This document shows, one piece after another, positions 8,985 to 16,753 of a stretch of DNA of 64,000 nt. The stretch lies in the NCBI GenBank assembly GCA_035373905.1, contig DAOSOK010000006.1:1-64000 (forward strand), written 5' to 3'. Both the position numbers and the translations under genes were made by a program. The notes under the pieces were generated by a model, which saw only the letters and a program-made list of their open reading frames with translations, had not been told where the DNA came from and searched no databases. How positions within the stretch are numbered: the first letter of the stretch is position 1; each line of letters opens with the position of its first letter. Source of the stretch: Candidatus Ozemobacteraceae bacterium. Its GTDB lineage: Bacteria; Muiribacteriota; Ozemobacteria; Ozemobacterales; Ozemobacteraceae.

Positions 8985-10895
8985 TCAGTCCTCGCTCAGG
9001 GTGATCGTGCTGTCGACCCGTCCCAGCACGACCAGATTGGTCGATTCGGTGAGAAAGTCTCTGCCGTCGATCTTCACTTTTTTCGATTCGTCGCCCTCCA
9101 CGGCGAGCTGAAACACCAGATCCGAGTTGCGCGGTGCGCTCACCCAGGAGCGAATCGAGCTTTCGAAGGTGTCATGCGCCGCCTCCTCGAGCCGGACCTT
9201 CTCGCGACCCGTCTTGCCACTGTCTTTCGACGGTGCGTCGGACGACACGCCCTCGTCCGTCCGGTTCATCGTGAGCCCGTACACGGTCAGCGTGAGATTC
9301 TCCTTGCCGATTTCGAGGGGAATCGGCAGCCGCACTTTCCGAACAACGCTCTTTTCACGGTATGGCCGCATCGAGACCCACACCTCGAGCATGCCGCCTG
9401 GTGTGATCGAGGTGTTCTTCACCTCGACCTTCTCGACCGTCATCGTGCGGCGCCGCTTCTCGACTTCGATTTTGAGCATCAGGCGGGTCGGCCAGACTTC
9501 TTCGAGCTCGTTGCCGGTCAGGGTATCAAACAAGCCGGTCACCTCTTCGATCAGCGATCCGACGATGTCGTCCCGCGAGTAAAAAAGGTTCTCCCGGCGC
9601 AGATTGTATTTCTGGCCGGAACTGCCGGTGCATTCGAGGGCGATCCCCATCAGCGCCGTGCCTTCGCCGCCGCGATCTATAACTCCCTCTATAGATTGAA
9701 CGAGGGTCGATTCCAGAACGGAGGTCAGCACTTCCGGATCGCGCACGATCTGGAAATTGATGCTTCTCGTTCGCTTGAGATCCTTGTCCGTCACATCGAT
9801 CTGGATCGGGATCATGGCGGGAAAGCGGCCGACCTCGCCCGCGATGCCCTTTTCCCGATCCTGGGTGATGATGCCGAGCACGTCGGTCGGCGCGCCGATC
9901 TTGAAGGGCATTTCGACGCTCGAGAAACAGTGATAGATATGCGCTCCCGTCATCAGGAACGAAACGTTCCCCTTCTTCATGAAGGGGTGGGCGAACCCCA
10001 GAATCCGCTTCCCATCGCGATATGTGAGGGTTCCGAGCGTCGTCAGATTGATGTCGCCGCGAGCGAGCTGCACGCCGATCGCCGAGCCGGGCTCGAGAGG
10101 ATCGGAGATGCCGGAAGCGCCCGAAGCCTGGCTCGGGATTGCCGGCAGGGAGGGCAACGGACCCACGCCCGCCGGCACCGGCACCATCTTGAATTTCCTG
10201 TTCCGACCGTTCAAAACGCCGACGGCTTTCTCACACAGTCCCTGAATGACGACGGGGGCCGCCGCGCGCATGAACACGGCTTCGTCCTGGGCGACATCCC
10301 TTCCAAGCGATTCGGGATCGTCACACTCGATGATGCTCCGGATCTCTCTGCCGCCTAAGCGGATCGGTTCGGAGCAACTCCAGCGTACCGGGGCGTCCGG
10401 ATCGGCTGATCGGCTGGTCATCAGGGGATAATCCCAGATTTCGAGCATCTCCTCGATCGGCGTGACGAGTCCGACGGTGTGATCGGTCATGACCCACCCG
10501 GAACTGAGGCCGCCGACGAGCTTGTTGTTGATGTAAATCGGGCTGCCGCTCATGCCGGCGGCGATGCCGCCGGCGTCGTCGATCACTTTCCCGGCGACGC
10601 GCACCAGGATCGACTTTCCGCTGATCAGGACATTCTCGTTGATCTTGTTGTTCGCGAGAATGCCCATCACTTCGACGTTGAAGGTTTCGATTTCCCGGCC
10701 GTGGATAACGGTCTTGCCGATTCCTTTCATCCCGACCTTCAGATCCCTGAGCAGCAACATCTCCTCTGCCGCGATCCCCTGAGAGCCGATAACGGCAAAA
10801 ACAGCCAGCAGCACGAGCAGCCGGCAGGAGAGCAGGGAACGCGCGTCAGCGTGTCGTAACGAGTATGCCATTGGAAATGGGCCGTTCCTTTCCAT
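8985..10895 (-). CDS. SpoIVB-type (S55) serine protease-like exported protein
   Basis: 636 residues from the first ATG. Another ATG at 10871 (MAYSLRH) would give 628, and neither has a strong ribosome site. A hydrophobic export signal lies near residues 20-43. The segment from about 45 to 330 matches the SpoIVB/S55 fold: LLLRDLKVGMKGIGKTVIHG, then GGIAAGMSGSPIYINNKLVG with the probable nucleophile Ser in GMSGSP, then GTLTYRDGKRILGFAHPFM. The C-terminal half is beta-rich with no named domain. SpoIVB is a signalling protease in Bacillus sporulation; here, in a diderm, it may cleave an envelope protein or serve as a non-sporulation homologue. It overlaps the upstream gene by about 50 bases and runs into mlaE, so a role with the lipid transporter is a reasonable guess. 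Confidence 0.75.
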   Translation of the reverse strand: MERNGPFPMAYSLRHADARSLLSCRLLVLLAVFAVIGSQGIAAEEMLLLRDLKVGMKGIGKTVIHGREIETFNVEVMGILANNKINENVLISGKSILVRVAGKVIDDAGGIAAGMSGSPIYINNKLVGGLSSGWVMTDHTVGLVTPIEEMLEIWDYPLMTSRSADPDAPVRWSCSEPIRLGGREIRSIIECDDPESLGRDVAQDEAVFMRAAAPVVIQGLCEKAVGVLNGRNRKFKMVPVPAGVGPLPSLPAIPSQASGASGISDPLEPGSAIGVQLARGDINLTTLGTLTYRDGKRILGFAHPFMKKGNVSFLMTGAHIYHCFSSVEMPFKIGAPTDVLGIITQDREKGIAGEVGRFPAMIPIQIDVTDKDLKRTRSINFQIVRDPEVLTSVLESTLVQSIEGVIDRGGEGTALMGIALECTGSSGQKYNLRRENLFYSRDDIVGSLIEEVTGLFDTLTGNELEEVWPTRLMLKIEVEKRRRTMTVEKVEVKNTSITPGGMLEVWVSMRPYREKSVVRKVRLPIPLEIGKENLTLTVYGLTMNRTDEGVSSDAPSKDSGKTGREKVRLEEAAHDTFESSIRSWVSAPRNSDLVFQLAVEGDESKKVKIDGRDFLTESTNLVVLGRVDSTITLSED

Positions 10896-12417
10896 CCGAG
10901 GGCCTGTTCACGATCCGGTCACGGATGAACATTGACGAGGAGCCGCCGCCATCGAGATTGATGGCGCGTAATCCGCCGAGTTTTTTGATATAGGCGGCCA
11001 GTTCGGCCAGGGTCATCCCGGCGCTGCGTTTCGATCGCCCGTCCACGACGATGAACAGCAGATCTCCGGTAGCTGTGAGCGCGACGGCCGTCCTCGGATG
11101 CCGCCCGTTCCGGATGGAAGCATCGAACTTCTCGGCATGGCCGTTGATGTCGATGCGCCCGTCCGTCATCAGGCGCGGACCGCCGCAGACCGCGTGTTGA
11201 ACGTCGCTCCACGGGGGAAGGACCTGATAGTCGAGGTTGACCATCTGGGCCAGCCTGACCCCCGCGAGCAAGCGGGCTTTTTCGCCGCCGGCCGACACCA
11301 CGACGCCGTCGGGCGGGATGAGCGTGTCGGCCTTATGGATACCGATCACCCGCCCCTTGATCAGGGCGAGTTCGACCCCAGCCTCGTCCGTCAGCGTGCT
11401 GCGGGCATATTCCGGCGTATACACCACAAGCTGATCGCCGTTCCGAGGCTGATTGACGGCATCGATCGGAACGGCGAGGCCGCCGATCCTGAGAGTGCCC
11501 GAAAAATCCGGGTTGCCGAACAGAGGCTGGCCGGAGCGTGCGAGGCCGAACACCGATCGCGCATAGAGCGGCGAACTGATGAGGCGCCGATCGATGATCA
11601 GGGTTCCGATCGGGTCTCCGTTGTGGGTGAAATACGCGGCATTGATGCCGGCTACCGCCTTGTAGCGCTTCGCCATGGAGGAGAGAATCTCCTTCTGGCA
11701 GATCCCTTCATTCGCAAGGACGGGGAAGACGGCGAGATTCTTCGCCAGCGGATCGACCCTGAGGATATGCGCGTCGGCCGGGCCGGCTTTCGTGGCCGTA
11801 CGGTCGGTGTAATACACCACCCCGGGAGCCAGCTGTTCACCGCCCGCGAGGGGGAACTCGCCTTCGCCGGCGCGGAACAAAATCGTCAGGCGCGGAAGGC
11901 CGACCGGCCCCGTGGCAAGGATGGGGTCACCGAATCCGCCCTTCCCTGCAAAAACGAGTTCCGTATAGGTCGGGGCGCTGAAATAGCGGAACGACTCGAA
12001 CAACGCAGAGATGCTGCGTTCCGTTTCGGGGACGATCGGCGTCAGAGGCGGAGAGATGCGGACGCGAAGGAGTTTTCCTAATCTCGTCGGCACCTGTAAA
12101 GACATGGAGCCGGAAAAATCGAAGTCCAGAGCCTGATAAGGCTCGTCGGCACGATGCGTCACGCCCAGGAGGGTTACAGGCTTCCTGAGAGGCTTCTCTT
12201 CCGACGGCACGGCCGCGGTCATCGGCGGTTTTGGAGCCCTCTTCTTTTCTTCGATGGGAGCCGTTTCGGACGCAATGGGGGACATGGCGACGACGACGGC
12301 CTTCTCCGACGGCCCCGAGCTCTTTCCCTGGTCTTTCGAGGCGGCCCCAACCAGGAACAATTGCCCGAGGAGCAACAGTCCCATGAACAGCTTGAGGGAG
12401 TCTTTCACCGGCCCCAC
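10846..12417 (-). CDS. Exported phosphodiester glycosidase (NAGPA-like) domain protein
   Basis: 523 residues with an N-terminal signal (LKLFMGLLLLGQLFLVGAAS). The C-terminal part, about 235-523, carries the phosphodiester glycosidase family pattern: VAGINAAYFTHNGDPIGTLI, then FIVVDGRSKRSAGMTLAELA, then LGGLRAINLDGGGSSSMFI, ending with a P-I-S-N-G-I motif. This family is related to the uncovering enzyme that removes GlcNAc from phosphodiesters and is often found in spore/cell-wall proteins. Residues about 90-200 are beta-rich and could be an AMIN-like glycan-binding region (LDFDFSGSMSLQVPTRLGK). Likely acts on a cell-envelope glycan phosphodiester. It heads the long minus-strand run, facing the divergent sugar cluster. 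Confidence 0.78.
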   Translation of the reverse strand: MGPVKDSLKLFMGLLLLGQLFLVGAASKDQGKSSGPSEKAVVVAMSPIASETAPIEEKKRAPKPPMTAAVPSEEKPLRKPVTLLGVTHRADEPYQALDFDFSGSMSLQVPTRLGKLLRVRISPPLTPIVPETERSISALFESFRYFSAPTYTELVFAGKGGFGDPILATGPVGLPRLTILFRAGEGEFPLAGGEQLAPGVVYYTDRTATKAGPADAHILRVDPLAKNLAVFPVLANEGICQKEILSSMAKRYKAVAGINAAYFTHNGDPIGTLIIDRRLISSPLYARSVFGLARSGQPLFGNPDFSGTLRIGGLAVPIDAVNQPRNGDQLVVYTPEYARSTLTDEAGVELALIKGRVIGIHKADTLIPPDGVVVSAGGEKARLLAGVRLAQMVNLDYQVLPPWSDVQHAVCGGPRLMTDGRIDINGHAEKFDASIRNGRHPRTAVALTATGDLLFIVVDGRSKRSAGMTLAELAAYIKKLGGLRAINLDGGGSSSMFIRDRIVNRPSDGKERPISNGILVTTR

Positions 12418-12442
12418 CCCCTTTCGTCCGAGGATTATTCAC

Positions 12443-12459
12443 ATCTGCTATCGGCAGAT
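12443..12459. promoter_or_regulatory. Small palindrome upstream of the phosphodiester glycosidase gene
   Basis: ATCTGC-TATCG-GCAGAT, 6-bp arms, 26 bases before the ATG at 12417 (minus strand). Position fits an operator or leader hairpin of the long minus-strand run. No clear -35/-10 pair could be assigned for that run. Confidence 0.25.
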
Positions 12460-12507
12460 TTGCCGAACGAGGTGAGATACAGGATGTGACGGCCGAAAAA
12501 CGCTCCG

Positions 12508-12539
12508 CGGCATTTCCCTCAGTTGTCATGGAAATGCCG
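12508..12539. promoter_or_regulatory. Perfect 10-bp inverted repeat over the -35 of the sugar cluster
   Basis: CGGCATTTCC (12508-12517) and GGAAATGCCG (12530-12539) are exact reverse complements separated by 12 bp. The loop contains the TTGTCA -35 box. The centre-to-centre spacing of the arms is 22 bp, about two helical turns, as expected for a dimeric repressor site. Confidence 0.5.
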
Positions 12540-12552
12540 TTCCTGCTATATT
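12523..12552 (+). promoter_or_regulatory. Sigma-70 type promoter for the four-gene sugar cluster
   Basis: TTGTCA at 12523-12528 and TATATT at 12547-12552 with an 18-bp spacer, about 58 bases ahead of the first ATG at 12610. The inverted repeat at 12508-12539 covers the -35. Confidence 0.55.
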
Positions 12553-12609
12553 TCTCACGTCATCACAAGCGTTGTTTTTCATTCAGCGTGAAACGAGGCG
12601 GCAATTTTC

Positions 12610-13650
12610 ATGAAGGCCTGCGTATCCATTCCGGTTCACGAACAGCCGGACGTAATTCTCGATCAGATACGCAATATCCGGTTTTACCTTCCGGATGCCT
12701 GGATCGTTCTCCATGTCAGCGGAAACTTTGTCTGGCCGTTCTGGGGGCTGTTCAAGCGGGATTTCACCGAACTGGACGGCGTCCTGGTCAATCCCGACCA
12801 TCTGCCGACATGGTCGCGCTGGGGAAGTTTCGTCCATGTTCATAATTCGAACTTCCGTTTTGCCGCCGGGAAGGTCGAGTTCGATCATTTCATCATCCAC
12901 TCGAGCAACGACCTGCTCGTCAGGCGTGGGGCAACGGACTGGATGAAAGATCTGGACGCCGCCTGCGGTCTGGGAGTCCTCTCCCCTGACTCAACATGGG
13001 TGGCTGCTCCCCGCGTTTTTCGCGATGAAGCGTTTCGAAATATCCGCAGGCATTTCGGCGTGTCGGAGATCCTGACGTCACAAGCAGAGGGAACCTTCTA
13101 CCGGAGGGAGATGTTTCAGGAAATCGTCGACGTCATCGATCGCCATTACGACTTCTCGGTCCCGGCGGAGAACTACGAGCGGGTGGAAACCTATTACCCC
13201 ACCCTCGCGGCAAAACTTGCGAACCGGATAGGGCGACCGTATGTCTTCAGCGAGCTCATCGGCCTTCCCGAGATCGTTCCCGAAGTCGTGGAACTGATCC
13301 GAAGTCAGACTCTCTCGAAGGCGACGTTGAAAGAAGCTTACAGAAACTACCGAAGAACGGGGTATATTCCCCCTTCGCCGGGGGAATGGTATAAAAAAGC
13401 CCTCGGTGAGGCGAAAAAGCTCGCTCGGGCCTTCCTGCAGATATATCGGAAAGGGTCACTCGAGAAGCCGGCGGTAAAATCCGCTCTGGACATCGATCCT
13501 TCAACGTCTTACGATGTCGGGCATCTCTACGGGGTCAAGCGGGTCGAGCGGTATCTGAATCACCCGTTACGGCGTTTCATTCGTTCGCTTCTCGAGAAAG
13601 ATCGAGCGGAGGCATTCGGAACACCCACGGCACAAGGAGCAATTTCGTGA
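12610..13650 (+). CDS. Possible glycosyltransferase of a surface-polysaccharide cluster
   Basis: 346 residues, no signal peptide, no membrane helix. The N-terminus (MKACVSIPVHEQPDVILDQI) followed by an Asn/Asp-rich middle (VLVNPDHLPTWSRWGSFVHV; IHSSNDLLVRRGATDW) recalls core-2/I-branching type (GT14-like) glycosyltransferases, where such a loop holds the acceptor and a later Glu acts as base; QAEGTFYRREMF near residue 160 would fit. I cannot prove the fold from sequence alone. The stop overlaps the GTG of the HAD gene by 3 bases, and the gene has a GAGGCGG ribosome site. It heads a tight cluster that includes a HAD phosphatase and two nucleotidyltransferases, which supports a carbohydrate role. 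Confidence 0.55.
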   Translation: MKACVSIPVHEQPDVILDQIRNIRFYLPDAWIVLHVSGNFVWPFWGLFKRDFTELDGVLVNPDHLPTWSRWGSFVHVHNSNFRFAAGKVEFDHFIIHSSNDLLVRRGATDWMKDLDAACGLGVLSPDSTWVAAPRVFRDEAFRNIRRHFGVSEILTSQAEGTFYRREMFQEIVDVIDRHYDFSVPAENYERVETYYPTLAAKLANRIGRPYVFSELIGLPEIVPEVVELIRSQTLSKATLKEAYRNYRRTGYIPPSPGEWYKKALGEAKKLARAFLQIYRKGSLEKPAVKSALDIDPSTSYDVGHLYGVKRVERYLNHPLRRFIRSLLEKDRAEAFGTPTAQGAIS

Positions 13651-14036
13651 TCTGCAGAGAACGCTGCATCGTCATCGACATCGACGGGACGCTTTGCCCT
13701 GTCAAAAAACCCGACCAGTCGTATTCCGACCTTGTACCCTATCCGGACGTGGTTGCCAAACTTCGGGAATACAAGGAGCGAGGATTCTATATCATTCTTT
13801 ATAGCGCCCGGAACATGCAGACCTATGACGGAAACGTGGGTCTGATCGTCGCAAACACCGGGAAATTCACCATGGAATGGCTCGACCGCCATGCCATCCC
13901 GTATGACGAAATCCACTTGGGGAAGCCGTGGTCCGGCAAGGGGGGATTTTACGTCGACGATCAGACCATCCGCCCCGACGAATTCCTCCGGTTGAGCTAC
14001 GAAGAGATTCAGGCGCTGCTGGGAAGAACTCCCTGA
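13647..14036 (+). CDS. HAD-family phosphatase of capsule-biosynthesis type
   Basis: 129 residues, starting at a GTG that overlaps the previous stop (GTGA) with AAGGAGC six bases upstream. The HAD motifs are present: motif I IDIDGT (nucleophile Asp11, Asp13), motif II LYSARN, motif III Lys in LGKPW and motif IV YVDDQT. There is no cap domain, the form seen in small capsule-biosynthesis HADs. It probably dephosphorylates (or as a partner controls) a sugar- or polyol-phosphate intermediate of the pathway encoded here. The substrate is not deducible. Confidence 0.8.
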   Translation: MICRERCIVIDIDGTLCPVKKPDQSYSDLVPYPDVVAKLREYKERGFYIILYSARNMQTYDGNVGLIVANTGKFTMEWLDRHAIPYDEIHLGKPWSGKGGFYVDDQTIRPDEFLRLSYEEIQALLGRTP

Positions 14037-14058
14037 ACTCCGCCAGGAAAAAACGATC

Positions 14059-15753
14059 GTGAAACATCTGCTCCTGCTTCCAAGTGCCCGCTTCGTTCCA
14101 CCCGAACTTCAGACGGAGTTCGGGCGCATCGCGTCCGGCATGGTCCCGCTGGGCAGCAGGCCGGCTCTCCAGCACATCGCAGAGCCGTATGTGAAGGCGG
14201 GATACGAAGTTCTGGTTGCGGTTCACGAAGGGGCGGATCATGTCTCCGGATTTCTGGAACGCCATCCCGACCTTCATGCCGAGGCGGTGGACGTGGGCTT
14301 GACGCGAAGCCTGGGCGACACAATATTTACAGCTATTCAGAAACTCCCCGCTCTGCCGGAAAAACTGGTCATCAATTTCGCCGACACGTTTATCGACACC
14401 CCGCTCGCGGCGGCGAACGCCGTGGGATACGCGAGTCTTCCGGACACCTTTCGTTGGACGACGTTCAAGATCGATGAGCGGAAGAACATTCGCGATATCC
14501 GCGAAAAGGATACGGACAAGGAAGGCCCCTCCCAGGACTGGATGATCTTCATAGGCGCGTTTTCGATCGGCCGCATCGGAGATTTCGTCGAAGAACTCAG
14601 GCAGCAACTGGCCGACGCGCATCCCCATCAACTGGATCCCTTTTACAGGGCGCTGGTAGCCTATTTCAACAGGCTTCCCTCCGGCGAGAAGGAGTTTCAG
14701 CGTATCGACAATTGGGGTGATTTCGGGCATCTGGACACCTATTACAAGACCAAGAAACAGTTTTTCCTCGGCCGGCGGTTCTTCAACCACATCTGCATCG
14801 ACCAGGATCGCGGCATCCTGCGCAAAACAAGCGCTCACGCCAAGAAGTTCATCGAGGAGATAACGTGGTATCTGAAACTGCCCAAAGGTCTCCAGCACGT
14901 TGCTCCCCGCGTTTTCGACTACAACCTGCATGTCGGAAACCCGTTCGTCGAAATGGAGTTCTACGGGTATCCGGCCCTCAACGATCTGTATCTGTTTGGG
15001 GACTGTTCCATCAGCACCTGGAACCAGATTCTCATCGCCCTGGGCCGCCTGCTGCAGGATTTCGAAGAGTATTCCTTCGTCCCTTCAAGTCCGGATGTCC
15101 TGGTCAGGGCCATGCGGGAAATGTACGAAGGGAAAACGAGAGAAAGGCTCCAGAACCTGCCGAGCGATCCCGCCTTCGCCGGCTTTTGCACCGATACGGT
15201 CGTCATCAACGGAGTCAGCTGCGCCGGACTCCCGTCGGTGTTGAACCGGTTATCGGAGGTAGCGGAGAATATCAGCCTCTATAATAGGACCCGCTTTTCC
15301 CTCATTCATGGCGATCTCTGTCTCAGCAATATCCTGTTCGACCAGCGGAACACCATCCTCCGGCTCATCGATCCGCGCGGCAAATTCGGCGAAATCGAAC
15401 TCTACGGAGACCGCAGATACGATCTCGCCAAGCTCGCCCACAGTTTCGAGGGGGATTACGACTTTCTCGTGAACGGTCTTTTCGACCACGCCTGGGAACA
15501 AGGCGAGTATCGCTTCGCGCCGCATCTGAATTCCCGCCAGCGAGAGGTCAAAGCCCTCTTTTCCGCATGGTTGCAGCGCGGCTGGCCGAAAGACCTGGCG
15601 ACGGTCCGCTTCATCGAGTGTCTGCTGTTCCTGAGTATGGTTCCTCTGCATGCCGACCGTTTCGATTCGCAGGAAGCGTTTCTTGCCCAAGGACTTCTGC
15701 TTTTCCAGAAAACGCTTGACGGAATCGATGCGCGCCCCCGCGTCATCCGTTGA
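14059..15753 (+). CDS. Fusion: divergent nucleotidyltransferase plus APH/choline-kinase-like domain
   Basis: 564 residues from a GTG at 14059 with CAGGAAA ten bases upstream. Residues 1-240 resemble a sugar/choline-phosphate nucleotidyltransferase (SARFVPPEL, GSRPALQHIAEPYVKAG, LVINFADTFID) but without a clear GxGxR loop. Residues about 265-560 contain a phosphotransferase core: SLIHGDLCLSNILFDQRN (catalytic Asp in HGD, metal-binding Asn) and LRLIDPRGKFGE (metal-binding Asp of the D-x-x/G loop), as in aminoglycoside and choline kinases. The pairing means the protein could phosphorylate a small alcohol or sugar and then activate it with a nucleotide (compare LicA/LicC or AmgK/MurU, known as separate proteins). 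Substrate unknown. Confidence 0.7.
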   Translation: MKHLLLLPSARFVPPELQTEFGRIASGMVPLGSRPALQHIAEPYVKAGYEVLVAVHEGADHVSGFLERHPDLHAEAVDVGLTRSLGDTIFTAIQKLPALPEKLVINFADTFIDTPLAAANAVGYASLPDTFRWTTFKIDERKNIRDIREKDTDKEGPSQDWMIFIGAFSIGRIGDFVEELRQQLADAHPHQLDPFYRALVAYFNRLPSGEKEFQRIDNWGDFGHLDTYYKTKKQFFLGRRFFNHICIDQDRGILRKTSAHAKKFIEEITWYLKLPKGLQHVAPRVFDYNLHVGNPFVEMEFYGYPALNDLYLFGDCSISTWNQILIALGRLLQDFEEYSFVPSSPDVLVRAMREMYEGKTRERLQNLPSDPAFAGFCTDTVVINGVSCAGLPSVLNRLSEVAENISLYNRTRFSLIHGDLCLSNILFDQRNTILRLIDPRGKFGEIELYGDRRYDLAKLAHSFEGDYDFLVNGLFDHAWEQGEYRFAPHLNSRQREVKALFSAWLQRGWPKDLATVRFIECLLFLSMVPLHADRFDSQEAFLAQGLLLFQKTLDGIDARPRVIR

Positions 15754-15836
15754 CGTCAAGAGACAAGAACGGTTCGAGCGCTCACCGTCGTAATAATATA
15801 TTTTTTACTATTTCACACATGATATCGGGAGGGCAT

Positions 15837-16583
15837 ATGCCTGCACACCACATGATCGTCACCATGGCCGGCCTGGGCATGAGATTTCGACAGGCAGGCT
15901 ACACGGTTCCCAAGTATCAGATCGTCGTCAGGGAACGGACGCTCTTTTCATGGGCGATGGAAAGCCTTCGCAACTGGTTCGGCGGGGATGTCCGCTTTCA
16001 CTTCATCGCACGGGCGGAGGACCGGGCCGGCCGATTCATCGAGCAATCCTGCCGGGATCTCGGGATTGCCGACCATCTTCTGGTCGAACTGGACGCGCCC
16101 ACGGACGGCCAGGCGACGACCGCCATGCGCGCGTTTCCGGGCATCGAAAATCCGGCTCTTCCGATCTCCATCTACAACATCGACACGTTCGTCGAGCCCC
16201 TGTTCCTCCCGCGGGACGTTCCAGCCTGCGACGGATGGATTCCCTGTTTTCCTGGAAAGGGGGACGGCTGGAGTTTCGTCAGGACGAATGACCGCGGCGA
16301 AGCGGTGGAAGTCCGCGAAAAAGTGCGCGTGTCGCCGCATGCGACCATCGGATTCTACTGGTTTTCGTCCGCTACCCTCTACGAAAGTATATACACCGAA
16401 TACTATTCTATCCCCGAACATCTCGAGCGGGGCGAAAGATATGTTGCTCCTCTGTACAATCACCTGATCAGCCAGGGCCGCATCGTCCGCATCCACGAGA
16501 TTCCTTTTTCAAGAGTCCACGCATTGGGAACACCGGAAGAAGTAGACGCCTTCAGGAATGAGCCGGCCGCCTCTCAGCAGTGA
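15837..16583 (+). CDS. Sugar nucleotidyltransferase
   Basis: 248 residues from the ATG at 15837, chosen for its GGGAGGG ribosome site and because the family starts there: MAGLGMRFRQAGYTVPKYQI is the nucleotide-binding G-x-G-x-R-x(6)-P-K signature. YNIDTFV near residue 118 holds the likely metal-binding Asp. It should transfer a nucleotidyl group to a sugar-1-phosphate or similar phospho-compound. It closes the four-gene cluster; the 83-base gap before it is AT-rich and shows no clear promoter. No export signal. Confidence 0.78.
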   Translation: MPAHHMIVTMAGLGMRFRQAGYTVPKYQIVVRERTLFSWAMESLRNWFGGDVRFHFIARAEDRAGRFIEQSCRDLGIADHLLVELDAPTDGQATTAMRAFPGIENPALPISIYNIDTFVEPLFLPRDVPACDGWIPCFPGKGDGWSFVRTNDRGEAVEVREKVRVSPHATIGFYWFSSATLYESIYTEYYSIPEHLERGERYVAPLYNHLISQGRIVRIHEIPFSRVHALGTPEEVDAFRNEPAASQQ

Positions 16584-16591
16584 GCGACAAC

Positions 16592-16609
16592 GCGTCAACT
16601 TTTTGACGC
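16592..16609. promoter_or_regulatory. Upstream activator site 1 (putative sigma-54 enhancer)
   Basis: GCGTCAACTTTTTGACGC, an 18-bp palindrome-like element sharing CGTC-N8-GACG and the central CTTTTT with a second copy exactly 32 bp downstream. It lies about 100 bp upstream of the sigma-54 promoter at 16693. Confidence 0.6.
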
Positions 16610-16623
16610 GCCAGGACCACGGA

Positions 16624-16641
16624 ACGTCCTCTTTTTGACGT
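16624..16641. promoter_or_regulatory. Upstream activator site 2 (putative sigma-54 enhancer)
   Basis: ACGTCCTCTTTTTGACGT, matching site 1 at 14 of 18 positions with the same CGTC-N8-GACG frame. The 32-bp start-to-start distance is three helical turns, placing both sites on one DNA face, as for paired NtrC-type dimers. Confidence 0.6.
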
Positions 16642-16692
16642 CCCTGCTCGACGGCATCCTCAAAGCATCGATCGTCGCAGGATTTTTCGCCC

Positions 16693-16708
16693 TGGCATGC
16701 CGGATGCG
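16693..16708 (+). promoter_or_regulatory. Sigma-54 promoter of the coiled-coil protein gene
   Basis: TGGCATGCCGGATGCG: a GG and a GC separated by exactly 10 bp, the -24/-12 arrangement (consensus TGGCAC-N5-TTGC; here the -12 half is ATGC). It would start transcription about 16718, leaving a 35-base leader before the ATG at 16754. Confidence 0.55.
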
Positions 16709-16753
16709 TTATTCATCGTGTCCGCATCAAGCACAACAATTCAGGAGGAGAAT

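Noticed and set aside
16697..16753. N-terminal extension of the coiled-coil protein from an ATG at 16697.
   Set aside because: It overlaps the sigma-54 promoter, and the signal peptide only makes sense from 16754.
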